A stretch of 64,000 nt of DNA, taken from the NCBI GenBank assembly GCA_045837725.1, contig JBEWZL010000064.1, positions 62,001-126,000 on the forward strand, written 5' to 3'. This stretch comes from Vermamoeba vermiformis. Its lineage: Eukaryota > Tubulinea > Echinamoebida. Shown here in pieces: positions 23,246 to 34,482 of this stretch. Within the stretch, counting starts at the first letter, position 1. Each line of letters opens with the position of its first letter. The notes beneath the pieces are model-generated. The model saw only the letters and a program-made list of their open reading frames with translations. It was not told where the DNA came from and did not search any database. The translations under genes were made by a program, and so were the position numbers.

Positions 23246-23335
23246 GTCCGGAGAGTATTATCCGGTGGTAAGATATTAATTTTTGCCAGCTGTTGTTGGG
23301 AATCTAATTTCGATTTTCAACAGAATGAATCAAAG

Positions 23336-26300
23336 ATGCAGAATAGCCCCGCAACGCGAAGATTCGCAATACTATTATTTATAATAGCTGTTTCCGAAAC
23401 AACGGTGGCAAATGTCCAGATCGAGAAGACGTTTCAACTGACATCCGATCGTGCATATTTCTCAACTGTGCAAGCTGGCAACAAGCTCTATTTTATTGGA
23501 GGATACGAGCACAGCGATTATGTCGCTTCCAATGTCATTGACGTATTTAATTTGCAAGATGGAACGCTAGAAAAGCCGCTAAATTTGTCAACACCTCGAG
23601 GCCACGTTTCGTCAATAGTTATCGGTCCGAGGATATACATGGTTGGTGGTATTTCTTACTCTTGCCTTCCTTTTGAGTATTCAAGCGAGAACAACAACTT
23701 CACGACAAACGGAATGACATCCGGACCAACAGTCCGACGACCCATTCGCATGGCTCTCCACGACTCCACACTCACTGTCATTGGAGCCTATTCTGTTGAT
23801 TTCATGAACACAACAACAAAACAATGGACTCACAACGAACAACTCACACGTGTCATGTCACAAGTGTTTGACACGACAACTATTTCACACCACAACTTTG
23901 TATTCGTCGTTGGCGGCAAGAATGCGACATCTCAACAAGAACTGACGAGTGTGTGGGTGCTTGACTCGCCATCAAGTGCGCCAGAAGAATCTCGCGACAA
24001 AGTTGCACCAGTCTCTTCTTCGATGTTCGTTGGGTCTTGGTTCGACGAAGACAACTCAGCAGCGGTGATTCAGTTCTCGAATCAATGCTTGGTGTATCAC
24101 ACCTCAACGCGAGCATGGCTGCAAAGAGACACGAACAACAACTCGATCTCATCAGTGTCGTTCCAAAACAGCACGATGGTGTTCTTCACAGATGGCTATT
24201 GGACAATCGATTGGCATCACATGAACGACGCGTGGACATCACTCGATCAAATCAATTTTGCATTCACAGTTGGTGATCAACTCGTGTTCTCGTCAGGCCA
24301 ACAAATGACCATCGTGACAAGCAATACCTCCGTGACTCAATCAGTCGATATTGGACCGATTGCACTGTCAATGTCAATGTCGTCATCAATATATGTGCTA
24401 GTGGACTCGAGTAGTGCGATCTTCATGTACCACGCCGACACCAAGGAGTTGATTCAAGTTGCTCCAAGTGTCGAAAACTTACAGCCTGTGAGCATATTTA
24501 GAGGCACCGCTTTCATTCACGTTATTCAGAGCCGGGTCACAAGTAGTCAAGAGCTACCACTGCTAATCACCCTCGATGCAAATGGAATAGTTCAATCTTG
24601 GAATATCACGCATACTCCGCTAGTACTGATCGACGACAACTTCTTCACGCTTGACCTCGGTGGATGGTTCTCGTCCACGGCACCAACTGATGTGCATCCA
24701 ATGGGCAGTGCCTTTTCTTCGCCATTCACTTGGACCCAACGAGGCAACCAGCTCTACGTCATGCAAATGCCCTTTTCCCTCAATATTCCTCCTCCTGCTG
24801 CCACTGGGTATACTGCTGTAGACGTGTTCAACTACGGGGAAGGTATCTGGGAGGACTCTATCCCTGGCGTACCGTCACCTGCAAACACTTTTTTACAAGT
24901 AGCTGCACTCGATGAAAGGCTTTGTGTCATTTCAAGAAATACTTTACTACAGTTGAATACCACCGGCGGATGGAACGTTGGGTCATTTGGAGACACAAGT
25001 GTAACGCAACCGCTGGTACATCCAACTTACGTGCCAATTCCTGTGATCAACAACACGGGATATTTCAGAGATACAGCAGATGGGTTTTATATCACCACAA
25101 CAGCTATGAACGTGCAGCACATTTCATCTTCTTCAAGATTGAACTCGCGACAAATTGTTAGCACCAACACTCAGGTTATCCTCTCGCTCACATTAAATGG
25201 GTACTACACGAACCTTGCAGCCTATAACATCACAAGCAACACCTGGATAGGCACACTTTTCGATACCCGACAAGCAATGCTGTCCATAGCGATGTACGAT
25301 GACGTGGTGCTCGCTCTTGGTGATGACGTGGGGTCCCTCAATTATTGGAACATCTATTTCGAACAATGGACGCGCGTGCCCTTCGACAACGCACACGTGC
25401 CTGCTTCAATGTTCACCCTTCAGTTGTCGAACTACAACAGAACAGTGTTGGCGATTGCAGGTGGATATCACAGAACAAGTGGACACTACACTGATGAAGT
25501 CAAGTTCATCACCATCGATATTGAATCATCACCACTTGAAGCCTCTCCATCGACAACTGTCACCACTCCTCTGTCACCACAACAAACAGATTCAAGCCCT
25601 ACTTCCACCGTTGTTATTGCAGTCGTTGTGCCAATCGTGATCGTTGCCGTTGCAGCAGTGGTTCTTGCAATACTGTTGGTGAGAAGAAAACGACAACGAA
25701 GAAGAATACAGTCAGCAGCAACAACGATTGGATTGGAACAACAGTTCGGTGAGTGGTTCGTTCCATTCAGTGACATTCACTTTGGCACTCAGCTCGGTCA
25801 AGGAGCGAACGGTCAAGTGTTCAAAGGCAAGTGGAAGAACACTGATGTTGCGTTGAAAGTGAGCATGACACAAGCGAATCAAAGTGTCATCTCCGAACTG
25901 TCGGTGATGATCAACATGCGACCTCATCCAAATGTCGTGCAACTCTTTGGCTTCAGTGTGCATCCTGAAACGAACAGTGTGATATTGATCATTGAGTACT
26001 GCAACGGCGGATCGTTAGACAAGCAATTGATGGACGAGAATGCACCAGAAATGCCCATCAATCAAAAGCTTCAGTTGTTGCAAGGCATCGCTCGCGGTGT
26101 CGTTCACTTGCACTCGAACAACATTGTGCATCGAGACTTGGCAGCACGCAACGTGTTGTTGCATCAAGGAGAACCAAAACTGACAGACTTTGGCATGTCA
26201 CGCATTGTGGACGATCAACAACAACGAGGCACAACCAAATCCGAACTTGGACCCATTCGATGGATGTCACCTGAGTCACTTGGCAGCAAACAGTACTCGA

Positions 26301-26603
26301 CCAAGTCAGGTTAGTTGTTACCTATAACCCTGTCAATATTGACTAACCAGTGCCTGTTCAGATGTGTGGTCGTTTGGTATTCTCATGTTCGAAGTGCTTG
26401 CACAACAAGAACCTCACCTTGATGAAGATCCAATCGAAGTTGGACGCAAGGTCAGAGACGAAGGACTCACACCTCAACTTCCATCATCGTTGGAGTGCTT
26501 GAGTGACTTCACATCGATCATGAATCAGTGTTGTGCATTTGAGCCGAACTATCGTCCGAGTATCGAACAAGTCCTTCAAAAACTCGAGCAGATTCCTCTG
26601 TAG
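23336..26603 (+). CDS. kelch-ectodomain receptor tyrosine-kinase-like protein, copy 2 (intact)
   Basis: Two exons (23336-26309, 26362-26603) give about 1071 residues. Order: signal peptide (AILLFIIAVSETTVAN), a roughly 750-residue ectodomain of kelch/propeller blades with many N-glycosylation sequons (GNKLYFIGGYEHSDYV, PRIYMVGGISYSC), a TM helix (VVIAVVVPIVIVAVAAVVLA) with RRKRQRRR behind it, then a kinase domain: G-loop GQGANGQVFKG, VALKVS lysine, SELSVM alpha-C glutamate, HRDLAARN catalytic loop, DFGMSR, RWMSPESL, DVWSFGI. HRDLAARN and the WMSPES motif are tyrosine-kinase-like, while FSDIHFGTQLGQGANG resembles amoebal TKL kinases, so true tyrosine specificity is inferred. Probably a plasma-membrane receptor; ligand unknown. 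The 52-nt intron has branch GACTAAC. About 75 nt of 3' UTR is shared with copy 1. Confidence 0.9.
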
Positions 26604-26685
26604 GGACAACAATCGTCTTCATTCATTCGCACAGCGAATCGCAATTTATTTATAAAGAAGAAAACTAACAACGTAGTGAACGAAA

Positions 26686-27602
26686 TTATTGTGGCGGTGG
26701 TACTGGGATATTTGTGGGAAGAGAAGTAGCTCCGGCACTCGCAGCACTGTTAGCAATGAGTGCATCCACATCGCAAGGGCACTGAGAGTAATAGTTTGTA
26801 GTCGGGTAGTAGTAGACGGTGACTTGAATGTTGGCAGGGAAGATGAATTCTAATTGCGGACCCGAGTTCCACGCCAGTACGCTGCGGAATGGTTGTGAAT
26901 TCAAATAGTTGCCCGCACTGTCAGCACGACTCCTCACAGTGCAGCTATTGTTCTTGAAAGTGCGGAATTCATCACGTTGCCCTTTGTAAAAAGGCTTTCT
27001 GTTCGAATAAAAGTCCGCTCTTTCGGTAGTAAAAGTGAAATCGCTCTCGTAAGTGCCATTGGTGTAGGTGCCTGATACAAAGATTAAGATGAGTATTGCT
27101 CAATATAAGACACATTATTATCCTTCCTTACCTAGAATAAATAGGGGTACCAAAGTAGCGTGTTGGACGGCAACCGACTCAACAAAGATCAAAGGATAGT
27201 CTACGTGTTGTCGGCCGTAAACACTGTACGACGCTCCTCCATTGCAATGATCGGTCAACGTGCCAGAAAGAATTGCCCATGCGTCGTTGAAAGCAGCAAT
27301 GGCTGTTTGCTTGTCAAACAACGATTTGAGGAAGCCAACAACTTACCATTAATACCTTGGTATGAGAAGAGATACAACTGAAAGGTGACGCACCCCGAGG
27401 TATCAGTGAGAACTAAAGATTGATTGTACGGGATGTACAGATTAGCCCCGTTTTCGAGGGCTATTCTCCAAGGAATAGTTTGGTTGAACAGCGTATTCGA
27501 TGGGCTTGAGCACTGCTCGTTATTAACCTCTTGGTTCGCAAAGCACTGTTGACACGCAACAATAACGAGGAACAAAAATGCTAGCATTTGAAAGGGCGTC
27601 AT
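26686..27602 (-). CDS. secreted protein, unknown family (pair member 1)
   Basis: Three exons, about 280 residues. ATG 27602 opens a signal peptide (MTPFQMLAFLFLVIVACQQC). The mature part has several cysteines and sequons. Exons join at AATG/GTAAGT to ACAG/CC (AIAAFNDAWAILSG) and through a second intron near 27072-27130 to GTYTNGTYESDFTF. The C-terminal half has SCTVRSRADSAGNYLNS, GPQLEFIFPANI and ends in a Pro/Ser/Ala tail at the stop 26686. These blocks resemble GCVTEALDSGGRNRLIS and GLRLEFIIP in the neighbour at 27981-28760, so the two are probably distant paralogues. It is tail-to-tail with the receptor kinase, 82 bp away. Function unknown. Confidence 0.75.
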
Positions 27603-27980
27603 GGTTGTGGATTAGGACGTCCTGCAATAATAATTGAATTTGCTTGGAGCAGTATCCTTTAAAGGATGCTAAAAATTCATTAAATATCAATGTACTATTT
27701 GTTGAACAAAAAGATATTGAAAGCAAGGATTAACAAGAGCAGATTTCTTGGATATGTTGCATTGTTATTACAACCACTTGCGTAATATGGTAACAAATAT
27801 CAGAACAACTCTTAAGCATACCATTTCGGACAAACAAAATTACCTCGAGAAATATTGGTACTACTAGAATGAATTTCCAAGTCAATCTGCCTCGCTTATT
27901 AAACGGTGCACTAAATAAAAGCTGCTCATTTTCTCGTATTTTTTTAATAGCGACTATTGTACAACAATTGTTTTGGCATT
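27603..27980. other. intergenic between divergent secreted-protein genes
   Basis: Probably a shared promoter region of the two related secreted-protein genes. It contains the palindrome TATCCTTTAAAGGAT near 27650. No coding exon supported. Confidence 0.4.
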
Positions 27981-28760
27981 ATGAAGCTCGGTATTGTTCA
28001 ACTAGCAACGCTCGCCACATTATTTGTTCTCGGCCAATCTCGGCTGTGTCCCTCGCAACACTCGACCGACACAGTGAGCACGGTTGAGGTCGGCGAGTTG
28101 CTGGAATTTCCTAATACAGGGTACTTTTTCGTTGTTGACAATCGGCAACAAGATTGGTTATTGCTCATGGTCGAACAGAGTTTGTGGGTTTCAAGAGACG
28201 GCAAGTACTGCCCTGACTTACAACTCACACTAATTAGAATGGTAGATCCAATTCGTTCATATGCATTCTTGAGAGGATACCTTTATACACCGGAGCCAAA
28301 CCGCTTGATCTACTACTTCTACGCAGAAGGTCCAATCTCGGACTTCAGTATTCGTGGCAGTCCTGATTTCAAGTGGGCCACTCTCAAAAACATTCAGATT
28401 AACGGTACGACGATAAAATTGTTAGATTTGAAGTAATTTGACCACCTCTCAACAGGCACTAGCACCACGTACTCTCCGCCATTAGTCTTCACTGTCACTA
28501 TTCCTTACGCGGACTTCTGGAGTGATGAGCCGGCAGACGACATCTCCACGTCCAGATGGATCAACGAAGATCCCGATAGTGGATGCGTAACTGAAGCTCT
28601 CGATTCTGGCGGAAGAAATCGTCTGATCTCCAAGAGTTTCCCGATTTACTTCGACTTCAGCGACGGATTGCGTTTAGAATTCATCATACCACAAGGTGAA
28701 CCGAATGCATTCTACGTAGCATCCATTTCCGAGCGCTTGTACAAGAACTGCGGTTGTTAA
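27981..28760 (+). CDS. secreted protein, unknown family (pair member 2)
   Basis: Exons 27981-28404 and 28456-28760 join in phase 1 to about 242 residues. ATG 27981 gives a clean signal peptide (MKLGIVQLATLATLFVLGQS); an in-frame ATG at 27957 would add eight residues. The mature protein is rich in aromatic and beta-strand-like segments (FVVDNRQQDWLLLMVEQS, LIYYFYAEGPISDFSI), then GCVTEALDSGGRNRLIS, GLRLEFIIP and a C-terminal CGC. Similarity to 26686-27602 in the C-terminal half suggests a duplicated secreted family arranged head-to-head. Role unknown. Confidence 0.75.
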
Positions 28761-28846
28761 CAGCAGATTTGTGAGGTTTGAGAGCAATAAATAATTACCT
28801 TGACAAATAAGAGTGAAGTGCAATAGCAAGCTATTTAGTAGCGACT

Positions 28847-30137
28847 CTATACAACAATGTCTTCATAATCCTCATTGCTCGCATTCGGAGCGGGTCTGTT
28901 GTTGGACGGAGAACCAGCAGGTTGAGTCGGAGAGCCAGTGTAGAATTGTGGCACGTTACTACTGGGCATAGGATCGTGATCGAGATTGCCGCTGTCAGCA
29001 CTAGCGATGGGCACTGACTGCGAGTGCGAGCCAGAACCCCAGTGAACGGGCTTGAATCGACCTTCAGTGGTCTTCCATCGCTTGTAGAGCCAATAGATAA
29101 CGCCTCCAGATACAGCTAATGGGAAAATGAACCACGGGAATGCGACAGCCGTAAACTCCCACGTCAAGAAGAGCATAATATTAACGATCACTAGGACCAT
29201 GCCGAGCACCGACCACAAGCGACGGTCTCCTTGCACAAAAATCATGTGATAAATGATCACGGGAATGGCCAAAGTGAAACATGGGTAGACCCTGTGTTAC
29301 GAACTTAGCCGGTTTATCCATTGCAAATCACTTATTCTGACGTACCACCACGGGAATCCACGACCGTAGAATAGCCAGCTCAAGAAGAATGTCAAACAAA
29401 CGAGCCAGTACTCGTGCAACATGGCTGAGGCCCAGTCTTTCTTCTGCACGAAATGGTACGCTACACAGCCCATAGCAGATATCAACGCGGGATAGATGAA
29501 CCATGGAGGCTCGAGTTTCCTAATTTGGAAAGCGATTAGCGACTCGAATAATGCGTCCTTAGCGTACATTTCACCGACGGGTTGTGTCAATCCCCAAGTC
29601 AAAAATAATATGACATTGAAGATGATAATGAGTGCCAGTACTCCCTTCCAATAGAGAGAATTGCTGAAGTAATAATGCGCCGTCAAAGACATGGCGAAAA
29701 AGCCGAAGGGGTAGATCCACCACCAAAAGGCTACCAAGGCATTAGTGCAATCAAAAATAATAGCAATGGCGCTCAAAACTTACTTTCCGACGGAGAGTCA
29801 GCTGCCCAATGGAATACTGACGAAAATAGTGTTAGAACTCCTTCAATAATACAACATTTTATTTGAAAATTAAAGACAATCGTGATTGTAAATATTAAAC
29901 GTGTATCTTTCGCATGAAAATGGTCTATTATTATTTTACGAAATTTTGATTAATTACGAAAAATTTTGCGATCCACGTACCAAAGAGAAATAAAATAGAT
30001 ACGCTTAGGGCAACCAATAAGTGAATTAGGAATTTTGAGTCTAATTTTCTGATTCTTTGATAATGCGCCACTAAATAGTCCTCATCCTCGGGCGGCGATG
30101 TTGCCGCCGAGCCGGCATAAGGCTGAGTCGTGCTCAT
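28847..30137 (-). CDS. multi-pass protein of repeated 2TM units
   Basis: Read as one gene: exon 1 (30137-29981), a 33-nt exon (29816-29784), then exons from 29730 and from about 29290 to the stop at 28847; joins keep phase throughout (LFLF/V, E/T, PWW/VYP). Repeats have a common pattern, H...N-x2-LFLTW on one helix and PWxxYP on the next: RIRKLDSKFLIHLLVALSVS, FWWWIYPFGFF, FNVILFLTWG, PPWFIYPALISA, FPWWVYPCF, VNIMLFLTWEF, FPWFIFPLAV. That gives about four two-helix units (eight helices), as in the 2TM domain family, and a soluble Ser/Pro/Asn-rich C-terminus. Unspliced exon 1 alone would stop after 68 residues. Function unknown. Confidence 0.75.
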
Positions 30138-30248
30138 TGTGGTATTTAATATTTAAACAAAGTTACAATGGTAAACATGATTTGTCAAAAAAAAAAAGAT
30201 CCGAAATTCGCGCGGAAATTAATTGGGTGGATGGTTGACTTTATTGAC

Positions 30249-32222
30249 TTAGAATCCGTACATTGGACTAGCATAAGCCATAGGAGGTACATTAGGGTGA
30301 GGCACAGCATCAAAACTTGTAATCTTAGGCTTCATGTCCGCTTTGGTGAATTGAATGAATGCGCCCTTGTTGCCGACTTGATCGCAGTAGTTGGGCGCAG
30401 AGAAGACTGTAATCAACTTGCCATCAGCTTCAATCTCGTAGCCTTGGTCCTTAACCTCGTGAGAGCGAATGACAAGGTCTAAGTGTGCTTGTTAATAATA
30501 GACTTCAAATCACTGGCCAATACGCGCTACATACCCAACTTGTTCGTCTCCAAAAACTTCTTTGTGACATCAGGGCCAAAAGCCAAGCCAACGCCACGCT
30601 ATGCCATAAGTTAATTACATATAAGATGTGAGAACGGTGAGTGCTTACCTTGCTAGGACCACGACCAGGCAAGGGTTGAGGATCGCTCCACAATAGCTCG
30701 CTCATCAAGCCGTCCTCTGGAGGTTCACGGTTACGGTCAATCTTCTTAATATCTTCTAGTGTCACTCCGTCCTTGCTGAACAGACCTCCGTGCACGACAA
30801 TAACTTTGTTCTCGATCACGTGCGCTAATGGCAACACGCAGAATACTTCTGAGTATAAATCATAGGCCATATCGCTGTATTTTTTCTTCATTTCTCCTTC
30901 AAAGCCGTACATTTTGTTCATCATCTTGCTCTCGTGGTTACCGCGAGCCAAGAAGAAGTGATTAGGATAACACAACTTCCACGCCAAGAGTGTCAACAAT
31001 ACTTCCACGGAGAAGCTTCCTGTGCACAGAGAGGGTTAATGAAGTCTAAACTTAAGAGCCACTAGGTAGCTGTGGAAAACAATACCTCTGTCGACAAAAT
31101 CACCGTTGAACAGGTACATGTTCTTCTCGCTGGGCAGACCATTGAGCTTGAAAATGTTCAGCAGATCATAGAATTGACCGTGCACGTCACCACAGACGGT
31201 CATCTTGGCATCTTCAGGGATAGTAATTTCGACAAGAGTCGGCTGCTGTTGCAAAAGTTTCTTGGCTTCGATGCCAATTTGATAAACAAATCTAAACAGC
31301 GTCAGTGACTCAACCCCTCTCTTATGTATGTTAATGATACGTACTTTTTGTGAATTTTACGTTGCTCTTTGAACTCCTCCATCATCTTTTCAACAAACTC
31401 AGAAGTGACTGGAACGGTCATTTTGGGGCCTTTGTAGTCATCACCAATTTCTAAACCGATTACATTAGGGCTGCATAGTGAAATACCCTCGTAACATACC
31501 CATAACTTCCAATTGGTGCATCAGCCTTTCGACAACGGTCTTCTTGTCGTGATCCATTGAGATGGCTTCGGCAAACCTAGCACACATAAATTAGCGACAC
31601 GTAACACGAGCCATTGACCTTACAATTTCTGCTGCTTAGCTTTTTTGCATTGCTCAAACTTGTCACGAGCCTCCTTGTCTGCCGGCGCGTGTTGAATTGT
31701 GGATTTGAAGTCGCTGATAGCCAAATCGAGCTTGCCGAGGAAATAGTGCGCGCAACCACGTCTAACATATTTGTTAGTTTCTCCGCGGATACATTTGCCG
31801 TTAAACTACCTGTAGTAAGCCTTGGCCATTTTGGGATCCAACTCGATTGCCTTCGTTGCATCAGCGATAGCAAAGCCGTAGTTCTCAATTTTTAAATTGG
31901 CAATTGCTCTATTAGAATACAGAACCTAGTAAAATAAGCGTTGCTCAGTGTCAGATCGGAATATTTGCAAATAAACGACAAAAAATAAATTGTAAATATT
32001 AAAAACACAAATACTTCAAAGCGTTATAGACATTTAAATACCGCGCACATCCTTCGTAATTTAATTAATTATTTAACGCGTCAAACTTACGGCGTTGGTT
32101 GGATCAAGCTCGATCGCTTTTGTGTAGTGCTGAATGGCAGGGCCGTATTTAAGATTCTTAAAATAATCATTTCCAAGGTTCTTCTCTTTCTCGGCCTCTT
32201 TTTTTGCTTGTTCGAGCTCCAT
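30249..32222 (-). CDS. PPP5C: serine/threonine protein phosphatase 5 (TPR-PP5)
   Basis: Start ATG 32222 ([20 protein letters not shown]). Three TPR motifs ([27 protein letters not shown]... [18 protein letters not shown] ... [13 protein letters not shown]) are followed by the metallophosphatase core: [59 protein letters not shown]. The C-terminus ends [11 protein letters not shown], as is usual for PP5 (the autoinhibitory helix precedes it). About seven introns interrupt it. PP5 is activated by Hsp90 binding the TPRs, or by lipid, and acts on client signalling proteins. Confidence 0.95.
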
Positions 32223-32479
32223 TTGTGCTATCCTCTTGTTCATTCAGTTGCACTAACGAAGTCAGCGATCCACAGGCCGTATGAATGTTCCAACCGACAA
32301 AGAACGATGAGAATTATATTCAAATTTGCTAAAGGTGCTCCTGTGGTACTAACGGCGATAAGCTAACGAAACGCCGGATAAGGCGCGAGATCTGACCGGG
32401 TGTCGTTGTTCAAATCAATTGCTAACTTTACTACAAACATATAACACATTGGAAATAATAATACTCCTACAGTACTTAT

Positions 32480-33254
32480 TTAAGTCCATTTCTTTCTCAA
32501 TTCAATCGTCATTTTGGATTCGATGCCTTCTTTGACCATCATCTAGATAGGAAATTAGCAATCATGCTTAAAAATGAATTAACATAATAATAACGTACTT
32601 CATCAAATTCCTTTGGGCTTATCTTTCCATCTTTGTCCAAATCGTAAGTTTCGAGTGTTTGGGCTGCGATCGACGAAATTTGTTCCTCCGTGAAGTTATC
32701 GCCAACCATTAGCTTTAAATTTTCTACCAAATCATCGTGTGTAATAAATCCATCGTTATTTATATCATACACTTTGAAAGCAGCTAAATAATGATGAAGA
32801 TTGTCAATAATTATTGTTTTTGTAACACAATATCAGCACTACGTAGGATTATAACGAGCCAAAAATCAATAAATATTACCTTTTAATTTATCTTCTAATT
32901 TTCCACCAGGAGTGAAGGTTGCTAGTGTTTTAGCAAATTGAGTGAAGTTGATGTGCTCGTCAGAACTAGTCAATTGAAAAAGAGCAGCGACTCGCGACAC
33001 CATTGGGTTCATAGCCAATTCTGGTAAGGCTAATATTTCTTCCATTGTAATAGTGCCTGAATTGTCCTTGTCTAAATTTTTGAAACGATTGTATAACTTG
33101 CGGATGTCTTTGGGCGGCACTACAATAATATTTAAATTAAATAATTTAGAAGGGATATTTTATGATAAGCAATAGCTTTTGGATTCTTACATCCAGTTTC
33201 TTTCTGAATCTCTTGCACATCCTCTCCACGCAAATTTGATGTATACGCACCCAT
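32480..33254 (-). CDS. calcineurin B-like EF-hand protein (regulatory subunit)
   Basis: Four exons, about 170 residues. MGAYTSN provides an N-myristoylation glycine, as in calcineurin B. EF-hand 1 is DKDNSGTITMEE, EF-hand 2 is degenerate (TSSDEHINFTQF), EF-hand 3 is DINNDGFITHDD, EF-hand 4 is DLDKDGKISPKE. Flanking phrases match the family: ETG..KDIRKLYNRFKNLDKDNSG, LPELAMNPMVSRV, LKLMVGDNFTEEQ. The C-terminus is KEGIESKMTIELRKKWT. It binds and calcium-activates the calcineurin catalytic subunit, which is not in the window. The missing second calcium site is the main departure from animal CNB. Confidence 0.9.
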
Positions 33255-33663
33255 TGTTGTGTTTATACGAATATTGTTAAATACAAAAATAGCGTCTGGC
33301 ATGGATTACACTTTTTTGGCTTTTACCAAAATAGGACATTTGCATGGAGTTAGGTGACCGTTTTTTCGGTCGGATCATTTTGAATTATTTCAAAATCAAC
33401 AACACAAGTCATTCATTTGACTTATAATAGAGGTAAGAAAATAATTTTGAACCTTTACAGTTCGAATTTACAAAACTTGTGCAGTACAACCGCAAAAAAG
33501 CACCTAAATGACATACACGTAGTAGCTTATGCTTTAATAAATCCAACGTACAACGCCAATTAACGCTTTTTTACCTACAGAATCGTCGAGTAGAGAAGTT
33601 TACTCTAGTTTCGGAGAGGCATCCGTGTTGTTTCGCTAATAATACCAAAACAACTCCGGAGGA
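33255..33663. other. intergenic between divergent genes
   Basis: Upstream regions of the calcineurin B gene and the GFLDFVE gene. No coding exon supported. Confidence 0.4.
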
Positions 33664-34374
33664 ATGGCAGAGGGATTTTTGGCTTTTGTAGACAAGGAAT
33701 ATTTGGAAATTGAGGCAAAACCTCAAGTCGAAATTATTAGGTACAGATTTAAGAACCGGGTTAATTAATCGCAATTATTAACCAAATCCTGTCGAAAGCA
33801 AACGAAGTTCTACCAGGATTGTGGTCGTTGATACTGAAGCCGATAGTAAAAAAAAGGAAAAGAGCAAGGAAAAAGAGAAAGCGAAGGAAAAGACGGATCT
33901 TCCGGGCAGTACGTAACAATTCAATCTACAGACGTGTCACATTAATTAACATAATATGTGGTAGTTCCAAAAGAAGAAAAGGTTAAAGGCTTTTTGGACT
34001 TCATCGAGGAAGAAGATCCCAGCGAAAAAATTGAGATAGTTTCGATTCGTAGAGGGCCTTCAACGTTGAGTAAGATTTATAATTAACTCATTAATATTCA
34101 CTAAAACTTATTGTTTGACCAAATAGATGGGTCCTCGGCGGTAGGTTTTCTAGACTTTGTCGAGCAAGGCAAAAATGAAAGACCACCAGAGATCCAGAAG
34201 ATCACTTCAAAAAATTCTTCAAGGAATGTATCTCGAAAGACGAGCAGACAATCAGTTGATCCCACAAATTCCATGCGCGAGGAAGAATTTTCAATCGAGT
34301 CTCAGCGCAGTACATCGTCTATGAAATCAGACAAATTAAAGAAGAAAAAGAGCAAGAAGGACAAGCTGAAATGA
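33664..34374 (+). CDS. unknown protein with three GFLDFVE-type motifs
   Basis: Start ATG 33664. Four short exons each open near a similar motif or a basic linker: AEGFLAFVDKEYLEIEAKPQ in exon 1, VKGFLDFIEEEDPSEKIEIV in exon 3 and AVGFLDFVEQGKNERPPEIQ in exon 4. Exon 2 is a lysine/glutamate run (KKKEKSKEKEKAKEK). The tail is Ser/Arg rich (SSRNVSRKTSRQS, SIESQRSTSSMKSDKLKKKK). The product of about 180 residues looks disordered apart from the three motifs, which suggest three copies of a short binding site. No family recognised. Confidence 0.7.
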
Positions 34375-34482
34375 GCTCACCAATCTGATGGCTAACTTGT
34401 TACCACTTTGTTTATATCGCCTATACACTTGTAAATTGATTTTTAAATAATACTTTTCCGTTTTGTTTCAATTATTCTAGTA

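Noticed and set aside
27647-27663. GTATCCTT as a third U12 donor
   Set aside because: It lies in the palindrome TATCCTTTAAAGGAT between genes; no downstream U12 branch site or coding exon supports an intron.
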